A DNA stretch of 11,661 bases, taken from the NCBI GenBank assembly GCA_005799205.1, contig SYHM01000210.1:1-11661 (forward strand), given 5' to 3'. Under the pieces are notes generated by a model. The model was not told the origin of the DNA and did not search any database. It worked only from the letters and a program-made list of their open reading frames with translations. The stretch is from Planctomycetia bacterium. GTDB taxonomy: Bacteria; Planctomycetota; Phycisphaerae; Phycisphaerales; SM1A02. Positions 6,221 through 11,661 of this stretch are shown here, piece after piece. The translations under genes were made by a program, and so were the position numbers. Every line of letters begins with the position of its first letter. The stretch's first letter is position 1.

Positions 6221-7564
6221 TCAGCCATCCTTGCGGGAGGTCAGAAAGTCGATCGTCTTGGGAGTGATCGTGTCGAGTTTGAGCGAATCGTCGTAACACT
6301 TCTCGCCCTTGATGCCCAGCAATGTTCCAAGCATCGTCGAGAGTTGGAAGCCATCACCTGGAGCGACGTAGGAAACGGTCTGGCCCGTCGAGGGATCGAC
6401 GAGTCGGAACAGCAGCGGCAGTCGAACGCCGTCATAGACGATCGATGCATTGAGAACTCCGACAGCCGTGTATTCGCTGCGCGCCTCGATCGCGAGTGCG
6501 ACTCCATTGATCTGATCGCACTCACCGTTGAGGCGCGCACGAGTTGACTGCAGTTCGAAGATCTTGTTCTGAACCTCTTGCTGCACTTCAAGCTGTGCGA
6601 TGCGGGTCGCGACGCGCCCCTTCATCGACGGATCATTGACGCACTCTGCGCTCAGCGCGACATACCGACCGTAGAGCGCGCCAAGTTCAGCATCCGCGAG
6701 CGGTTGTCCCTTTACCTTCAGCCATGTTGACTCGAGGTCGGCAAAGGTTGCACGGCGAGTCTCAGCAGCGATCTGCTCTGGACTCTTGGAGGGCGGAGCC
6801 ACTTCAGCACTCTGCGTCGCATCGGCGAGTGATCCAGTCGCACTGGCATCAGCACCTTCGGGGTTGGCCGCGGTTTCTGTGCCAGCCTCACCAGTTGGCG
6901 CGGGTGCTGCCGAATCAGCCTCTGCGATCTTGTCGAAGCTTGCGGCCTCTGCAGCCGTTGCGCGACGCAGGAAGTTCGAGTTGATCCATCCCTCGCCAAA
7001 ATCGGGCAAGCGAACTGTCCAGATCGATCCACGTTCAGTGTCGACTCTCGTGACGACCGTCAACGTCGCGCCCGCGTCGATCCGTCCAATCTGCTTCCAT
7101 GAACTCTCAGGCGTCGACTCTGATCCGATGTTTGGAGCACGAAGCTCAGTGGTCGCAGTTGCGGTGATCGTGGCCCCATCGGCAGAAAGCTGCACACGCT
7201 GGTCTGCCGGAACGAATCCGGTGAGTTGCGCGAAGGCGAGTCCCGCTGTTTGCACGCGAGCCCATCCAAAATTTTCTTCGACAACGCGCACGACGTTTCC
7301 GCGGTTCATCTTGCCAAAGGGATACGAACTTTGCACGCTCGGGCCAGAGCGCACATACACATTGTCTGCAGTTACCGCGGCGAAATACGGAGTCGCAGCA
7401 GCACTCGCATCAGCCGACGCAGGTGCACTCGGTGCGCTCGGCGCTGGTGTTGATGACGTTGTTGGTGGTGGCGCGCCTTGTTGTGTTTGCACTGCTTGAG
7501 CGTGAGCTGCTCCAGCAAAAAAGGCGAACGCGACCAGGGGACCGGCTATCCGTGCTCTGTCCAT
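6221..7564 (-). CDS. Secreted protein with bacterial SH3-like domains and a helical C-terminal region, function unknown
   Basis: I do not recognise a named family for this 447-residue protein. It begins with a Sec signal peptide (MDRAR, then a hydrophobic stretch to about residue 20, likely cut after AHA at 22). A Pro/Ala/Ser-rich linker follows (about 28-58). An SH3b-like domain has NVYVRSGPS (68-76) and GWARV (100-104), and a second SH3-like segment ends in GEGWINSNFL (190-199). A low-complexity Ala/Glu/Thr spacer (about 203-260) leads to a helix-rich, possibly coiled-coil region (about 262-348). The last 100 residues hold a beta-rich part. Bacterial SH3 domains often bind peptidoglycan or act as protein contacts, so a periplasmic or envelope role is likely. 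ATG 7564 was chosen for the signal peptide; the frame is open far upstream without sense. No Shine-Dalgarno is evident, and TATCAT lies 6 nt before the ATG, so the mRNA may be leaderless. Confidence 0.85.
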   Translation of the reverse strand: MDRARIAGPLVAFAFFAGAAHAQAVQTQQGAPPPTTSSTPAPSAPSAPASADASAAATPYFAAVTADNVYVRSGPSVQSSYPFGKMNRGNVVRVVEENFGWARVQTAGLAFAQLTGFVPADQRVQLSADGATITATATTELRAPNIGSESTPESSWKQIGRIDAGATLTVVTRVDTERGSIWTVRLPDFGEGWINSNFLRRATAAEAASFDKIAEADSAAPAPTGEAGTETAANPEGADASATGSLADATQSAEVAPPSKSPEQIAAETRRATFADLESTWLKVKGQPLADAELGALYGRYVALSAECVNDPSMKGRVATRIAQLEVQQEVQNKIFELQSTRARLNGECDQINGVALAIEARSEYTAVGVLNASIVYDGVRLPLLFRLVDPSTGQTVSYVAPGDGFQLSTMLGTLLGIKGEKCYDDSLKLDTITPKTIDFLTSRKDG

Positions 7565-7594
7565 GGCGCAATGATATGGTCTAGTATCCGAAGA
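7565..7594. promoter_or_regulatory. Very short divergent start region between the SH3-domain gene and the TolC-like gene
   Basis: Only 30 bp separate the two chosen start codons. On the minus strand TATCAT (plus 7571-7576), one mismatch from the sigma70 -10 consensus, ends 6 nt before the SH3-gene ATG, consistent with a leaderless start. On the plus strand TAGTAT (around 7582) is a weak -10 candidate for the TolC-like gene. I found no convincing -35 box at the right spacing for either, and no operator repeat. Confidence 0.3.
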
Positions 7595-9400
7595 ATGCCA
7601 GTGGCAATGCGAAGTTTTTCGATGAGTTGGGCGGTTGCTGTGGCGTCGCTCGTCGTATCGCTTGTGGCATGCGAGTCGCCAATGAGTCGCTCGAGCGACG
7701 ATCAGGGGGAGGCAGAGCTTCGCGAAGCGATTGAGGGTGCGATTGCCCGTCAGCAGGCCGCGCCGCTGGCGGATGACGCCACTCCTGCGCTCCAGCCCGC
7801 CACACAGATGCCATCGGATGTCTTCGAGAGTCTCAGTCAGCGAATTCCCGAGCTCGACGGACTCGGTCCGCAAGGGGTGCAAGGGGGGGTTGGACTCGAC
7901 CTAGGACCAGACATCTCTGGATCAAGCGATCCTGAGGTGCAACTCAACCTGCACTCCGCGATCGCTTCGGCGGTGCGCAACAACCTTGGTGTGCAAGGCG
8001 CGCGCATCGAGCAGGCAGTCGCTGAAACTGATGTCGTGCGCGCAGAAGCGGCGTTCGACGCGGTTTTGGTCGCAAATTCGGGGTATCAGTCGAACAACAT
8101 TCCTCCGCCACCACTCGACCTCGGCGGAATTGACAACGCGTTTACTCAAGAAAACAACCAAACCAGCCTCTCGACGGGAATCCAGAAACGGATGATCTCT
8201 GGTGGAACGCTTTCAGCCTCGCTGGACATGAATTACACACGGCAGGCGACGACGAGCATTTACGACCCTGCGAACTACTGGACCAACGCCGTGAATCTCA
8301 ATCTTGCGCAGCCGCTGTTGCGCGGTTTCGGAAGTGATGTGAACGAGGCGCAGATTCGGTTGGCCCGCAATCGCGATCGAGCAGCGCTCGTCAACCTTCG
8401 CCAGTCACTTCTCAATGTGGTGCAGCAGACTGAAGTGCAGTATTGGACAGTGCTCCAGTCACGCCAGCAAGTGGTTGCCGCGGCGTGGCTGCTGAAGGTT
8501 GGGATCGAGGTGCGCGACATCCTCAAGAAGCGGATGAACTTCGATGCAACCGTCGCCGACTATGCGCTCGCCGTGGCGATCGTCGAGACGCGCCGCGCCA
8601 ACTTGATTCGAGCTTGGCTCAGTTCGCGTGACGCGAGCGATCGGCTCAAGTTGTTGATGAACGATCCTGGGATGTCGGTCGGGTCGGACGCACTCGTTGT
8701 TCCGATCGATCAACTCGTGCAAGAGCCGATCCGCTACAGCGTGCGCGAAGCGGTCGTGACGGCGGTTGAACAGAATCCTGCGATCGCGCTCGCACTCCTG
8801 CGGATCGATGACTCGGCAATCTCGATGGTGGTCGCGGACAACGGGCGCCTTCCGCAACTTGATTTACAGGCGGGGGTTACGCTGACTGGACAAGACACGC
8901 TCGGCACCGGAACCGGGTCGTTTGATGGCGCGTTTTCAGACATCGCTGATGCGAACTTTGTCTCGTGGCTCGCGCAGTTTGCATTTAGCCAACCGATCGG
9001 CAATCGAGCCGCCGAAGCTGAGTACAGGCGAGCGCGTCTGCAGCGTTCTGCTGCTGTGATCGGATACCAGAGCGCGATCGAAAACGCAGTCTTTGCAGTG
9101 AAGACATCGCTTCGGGGGGTGACGACGAGCTTTGAGTTGATTGAGCAATCGCGTGCGAGCCGTCTCGCGGCCGCTGAGAGTTTGCGCGCGCTGACGGTGC
9201 TCGAGCAGACGCTCGCTGCGCTCACGCCGGAGTTTCTGCAGACGAAGTTTCAGGCGCAGGACCGACTGGCAGCGGCCTACGTCGCGCATGTCGATGCGAT
9301 GGTCAATTACAGCACTGCGATGGCGCGGCTCTACAACGCAATGGGAACTGGCCTCACAATGAACCGGATCGACCTGCAGGTTGTCGAAGGGGCCCCCTGA
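7595..9400 (+). CDS. TolC/OprM-family outer-membrane efflux lipoprotein
   Basis: TolC-family proteins form trimeric channels through the outer membrane for tripartite efflux pumps or type I secretion. The 601-residue protein has a lipoprotein signal ending in the lipobox SLVAC (lipidated Cys26, followed by Glu, compatible with outer-membrane sorting). An acidic, low-complexity linker extends to about 115. Two outer-membrane-efflux repeats follow, about 115-350 and 380-590. Each has a long helical opening, a beta-strand pair (VLVANSGY; LDLQAGVTL) and a barrel-exit signature (LAQPLLRGFG; FAFSQPIGN). The first linker is longer than usual. The start is uncertain: ATG 7595 is used, but 7607 gives an equally good signal peptide, and 7571 is also in frame. 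No membrane-fusion or RND/ABC pump gene is nearby. The next gene begins 2 bp after the stop, so the two are probably cotranscribed. Confidence 0.88.
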   Translation: MPVAMRSFSMSWAVAVASLVVSLVACESPMSRSSDDQGEAELREAIEGAIARQQAAPLADDATPALQPATQMPSDVFESLSQRIPELDGLGPQGVQGGVGLDLGPDISGSSDPEVQLNLHSAIASAVRNNLGVQGARIEQAVAETDVVRAEAAFDAVLVANSGYQSNNIPPPPLDLGGIDNAFTQENNQTSLSTGIQKRMISGGTLSASLDMNYTRQATTSIYDPANYWTNAVNLNLAQPLLRGFGSDVNEAQIRLARNRDRAALVNLRQSLLNVVQQTEVQYWTVLQSRQQVVAAAWLLKVGIEVRDILKKRMNFDATVADYALAVAIVETRRANLIRAWLSSRDASDRLKLLMNDPGMSVGSDALVVPIDQLVQEPIRYSVREAVVTAVEQNPAIALALLRIDDSAISMVVADNGRLPQLDLQAGVTLTGQDTLGTGTGSFDGAFSDIADANFVSWLAQFAFSQPIGNRAAEAEYRRARLQRSAAVIGYQSAIENAVFAVKTSLRGVTTSFELIEQSRASRLAAAESLRALTVLEQTLAALTPEFLQTKFQAQDRLAAAYVAHVDAMVNYSTAMARLYNAMGTGLTMNRIDLQVVEGAP

Positions 9401-9402
9401 CC

Positions 9403-10368
9403 GTGGCCGCGGTGCTGCCGTACAACGACGAGAACATTGAACTCGCCGCATCGTCGGTTCGCGCAGGTGCGGTGGTCGCGTTCGCGACAGAGACGGTCTA
9501 TGGGCTTGGCGCGGACACCTTCAACGAGAGTGCGATCGGCGCGATTTACCAGCTGAAAGACCGGCCCACGCGCAACCCGCTCATCGCGCATGTGATCGAT
9601 CTTGCTACAGCCAAGCGCGTCGCGGAGGGTTGGTCGCGCAGGTCCATGAAACTGGTGAGCGCATGTTGGCCAGGACCGCTCACCCTGATTTTGCCAAGAC
9701 ATCGAGCTGTTCCGCCGGCAGCTGCGGGTGGATTGGACACAATTGCGGTGCGCAGCCCAGGACATCCGCTCGCCCGCAGTTTGCTCTATGCGGTGGGAGG
9801 ACCTCTCAGCGCTCCGAGTGCAAATCGAAGTGGCGGCGTTTCGCCGACGACTGCACAGCATGTCGCGAGCGACTACCGCGAGCACACCGACCTAATGGTG
9901 CTCGACGGTGGACCGTGCAATCTTGGCATCGAGTCGACGGTCGTCGATCTGTGCGAGTCCAGGCCCGTCGTGCGCAGGCTCGGTGTTGTCACAATCGAAC
10001 GACTTACAGAATTGCTCGGTCCAGTCGAAGTCGAGACGCCAACCGAGCAGAGCGCGAGCCCTGGCAGTGCGATGCGACACTACGCCCCGCGACTGCCCGC
10101 TGCGCTTGCGACCCACGACGAACTCAGCGCAATGCTCGCGACTGGAACTCCTGCGGCGGTGCTCATGTTTTCAGAGTCCGACATCGACCCGCGTCACACA
10201 CGACTCGACATGCCAGGCGACGGAGATGGCTATGCCGCGCGCCTCTACGAGACGCTTCGCCGCGCCGATGCTTCAGGATGCGAGCGCATCGTCATCGAGT
10301 TGCCTCCGCAACACCATGGAGTCTGGGGCGCGATCATCGATCGGCTTCGGCGAGCAACGAGTGTGTGA
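9403..10368 (+). CDS. L-threonylcarbamoyladenylate synthase (Sua5/TsaC type with C-terminal Sua5 domain)
   Basis: This enzyme makes threonylcarbamoyl-AMP from threonine, bicarbonate and ATP. TsaD and partners then transfer the group to A37 of ANN-decoding tRNAs (t6A). The 321-residue protein has the YrdC-like catalytic domain (about 5-205) with TETVYGLG (29-36), KDRPTRNPL (52-60), GPLT (91-94), SAPSANRSGG (136-145) and ESTVVD (177-182). The linker motif SPGSAMRHYAP (219-229) introduces the C-terminal Sua5 domain, so it is the long Sua5-like form and not the short TsaC. The start is GTG 9403, two bases after the TolC-like stop; GAAGGGG about 10 nt upstream inside that gene can serve as ribosome site. 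Close spacing indicates an operon, without obvious functional link. Its end converges on hutU with a 24-bp gap. Confidence 0.95.
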   Translation: MAAVLPYNDENIELAASSVRAGAVVAFATETVYGLGADTFNESAIGAIYQLKDRPTRNPLIAHVIDLATAKRVAEGWSRRSMKLVSACWPGPLTLILPRHRAVPPAAAGGLDTIAVRSPGHPLARSLLYAVGGPLSAPSANRSGGVSPTTAQHVASDYREHTDLMVLDGGPCNLGIESTVVDLCESRPVVRRLGVVTIERLTELLGPVEVETPTEQSASPGSAMRHYAPRLPAALATHDELSAMLATGTPAAVLMFSESDIDPRHTRLDMPGDGDGYAARLYETLRRADASGCERIVIELPPQHHGVWGAIIDRLRRATSV

Positions 10369-10392
10369 GTACGACCAGCGGGCAGGGGCGAG

Positions 10393-11661
10393 TCACGACC
10401 AGTTTCGCATCGGAACCTGTACTCCCTGCGCATCGGCACACGCCCGGGCGACCGGATAGCCAGCGTCCGCGTGGCGAATCACCCCCATGAGCGGATCATT
10501 CGTGAGCACTCGACCGAGTCGCGCAGCGGCCTGTGGTGTTCCATCTGCCACGACGACCTGTCCAGCATGCTGCGAGAAACCGATCCCGACCCCACCGCCG
10601 TGATGAAAACTCACCCACGATGCGCCGCTTGCGATGTTGACCGCGAAATTGAGAAGGGCCCAATCGCTGACCGCATCGGTGCCATCGAGCATTCCCTCTG
10701 TTTCACGGTTTGGACTCGCCACCGACCCGCAGTCAAGGTGATCTCGACCAATCACCAGTGGCGCCGAAACGTCACCTCGTGCAACCATCTCGTTGAAGCG
10801 AGCTCCTGCACGGTCGCGCTCGCCGAGCCCGAGCCAGCAGATGCGCGCGGGAAGCCCCTGGTAGGCGACACGCTGCTGGGCCATTCGAATCCACCGGTGC
10901 AGTGACTCGTCGTGAGGGAAGAGCTCGAGAATCGCCTCATCGGTCGCGCGAATGTCTCGTGGGTCTCCGCTGAGTGCGGCCCACCGAAACGGGCCGCGCC
11001 CAACGCAGAACTGAGGTCGAATGAAGGCAGGAACGAATCCCGGAAATGCGAACGCATCAGAAAATCCGTGGTCGAACGCACGCTGTCGAATGTTGTTGCC
11101 GTAATCAAAGACTCGGGTGCCATGACGCATGAACTCGACCATCAGCCGAACATGTTGCTCGATGGTCGCCGTTGAAAGACGGGTGTATTCACACGGATCA
11201 CGCTCGCGAAGTTGGTCCGCCTCGGCGCGCGAGAGCCCGCTGGGGTAATAGCCGCTGAGCACATCATGTGCGCTTGTCTGATCTGTCAGCGTGTCTGGAC
11301 GAATGCCGCGCTCTCGGAGTCGTTGAAGCAGATCGACCGCATTCGCAACGACTCCGATGCTGATTGCCTCGCCGTTGCGCGCGCACGAAACTGCGCGCGT
11401 GATGGCAATGTCAAGGTCATCATGAATCTCATCGAGGTATCGATCGGTCACGCGCTTCTCGAGTCGCTCGCGACACACATCAGCGATGAGGCAGGTGCCC
11501 TGGTTCATTGTGATCGCCAAAGGCTGCGCCCCACCCATCCCACCGCATCCAGCGGTGACGTTGAGTGTCGCGCGTAATGTCCCGTTGAATAATTGCCGCG
11601 CGCCTTCTGCGGAGGTTTCGTAGGTTCCCTGCAGGATTCCCTGCGTGCCGATGTCGATACA
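10393..11661 (-). CDS. hutU: Urocanate hydratase HutU (C-terminal 422 residues, 5' end outside window)
   Basis: Urocanase uses tightly bound NAD+ as an electrophile to convert urocanate to imidazolone propionate, the second step of histidine degradation, in the cytoplasm. The frame is open to the right edge, and about 130 N-terminal residues are missing compared with the usual roughly 555. Visible landmarks in order are IGTQGILQGTYET near the edge, GGMGGAQPLA, DQTSAHDVLSGYYPSG, FDYGNNIRQ, GRGPFRWAALSGDP, then PARICWLGLGER. The Cys of the last corresponds to the family's catalytic cysteine, about residue 275 of the fragment. DHLDCGSVASPNRET (usually SGS), SFHHGGGVGIGFSQHAG and the C-terminus MRNWS complete it. 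The ATG at 11538 is internal, because homology runs through to 11661. No hutH, hutI or hutG is visible; they could lie beyond the right edge. Confidence 0.97.
   Translation of the reverse strand, partial: CIDIGTQGILQGTYETSAEGARQLFNGTLRATLNVTAGCGGMGGAQPLAITMNQGTCLIADVCRERLEKRVTDRYLDEIHDDLDIAITRAVSCARNGEAISIGVVANAVDLLQRLRERGIRPDTLTDQTSAHDVLSGYYPSGLSRAEADQLRERDPCEYTRLSTATIEQHVRLMVEFMRHGTRVFDYGNNIRQRAFDHGFSDAFAFPGFVPAFIRPQFCVGRGPFRWAALSGDPRDIRATDEAILELFPHDESLHRWIRMAQQRVAYQGLPARICWLGLGERDRAGARFNEMVARGDVSAPLVIGRDHLDCGSVASPNRETEGMLDGTDAVSDWALLNFAVNIASGASWVSFHHGGGVGIGFSQHAGQVVVADGTPQAAARLGRVLTNDPLMGVIRHADAGYPVARACADAQGVQVPMRNWS

Noticed and set aside
7478..7594. 5' extension of the TolC-like gene to give 640 residues
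   Set aside because: The added residues precede a proper lipoprotein signal and overlap the SH3-domain gene's signal peptide region.
7565..7882. 5' extension of the SH3-domain gene to give 553 residues
   Set aside because: The added 106 residues overlap the TolC-like gene, show no motif, and would bury a good signal peptide.
10369..10392. Terminator between the convergent Sua5 and hutU genes
   Set aside because: The 24-bp gap has no stem with a T-run. Only a direct repeat ACGACCAG (10371-10378 and 10395-10402) is present, too short to interpret.
9630..10490. Plus-strand open frame of 286 codons overlapping the Sua5 gene out of frame
   Set aside because: Composition is that of a frame-shifted shadow (many Arg and Cys) and it overlaps a complete Sua5 protein.
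1..11661. CRISPR array, insertion sequence, prophage, toxin-antitoxin or defence genes
   Set aside because: No spaced repeats, transposase or integrase motifs, terminal inverted repeats or small toxin-like pairs were found. Nearly all sequence is taken up by recognisable genes, and no gene-free stretch exceeds 300 bp.

Overview
This window is an ordinary, densely packed stretch of a G+C-rich bacterial chromosome that carries mostly housekeeping genes. The organism has an outer membrane, because it encodes a TolC/OprM-type outer-membrane lipoprotein. Several features resemble Planctomycetota, perhaps the Phycisphaerae: few good Shine-Dalgarno sites, an rplI that stands apart from rpsF/rpsR, and a separately encoded C-terminal module of B12-dependent ribonucleotide reductase. 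That lineage is an inference from gene style, not from a marker gene. I saw no mobile element, CRISPR array, phage gene or defence system.

Layout, left to right. Positions 2-1903 (+) are the C-terminal two thirds of Mfd, the transcription-repair coupling factor, cut by the left edge. It converges with a 2-bp gap on a small TSCPD-domain gene (1906-2289, -). Next on the minus strand are rplI (2470-3090; ribosomal protein bL9 with an unusual charged tail) and a cystathionine beta-synthase with a CBS-domain pair (3216-4598). Diverging from cbs after only 23 bp is a coupled pair of 16S rRNA methyltransferase genes, rsmJ (4622-5305, +) and rsmE (5302-6027, +), which overlap at ATGA. A long hairpin covers the rsmE stop and faces a convergent tRNA-Ala(TGC) gene (6058-6130, -).

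The right half begins with a secreted SH3-like-domain protein (6221-7564, -), followed by its own terminator. After only about 30 bp it diverges from a TolC-family lipoprotein (7595-9400, +). Two bases after the TolC-like stop begins a Sua5/TsaC-type threonylcarbamoyl-AMP synthase (9403-10368, +), the first enzyme of tRNA t6A synthesis. It converges on urocanate hydratase hutU (10393-11661, -), which is cut by the right edge.

Translation is the commonest theme: bL9, two 16S rRNA methylases, a tRNA gene and the t6A enzyme. Repair, sulfur amino-acid metabolism, histidine breakdown and envelope functions are interleaved, so this is gene clustering of mixed function, not one pathway. No previously undescribed system stands out. 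The points most worth a second look are the free-standing RNR-tail module, RsmJ outside its usual host range, two divergent gene pairs with almost no intergenic DNA, and the bL9 tail.
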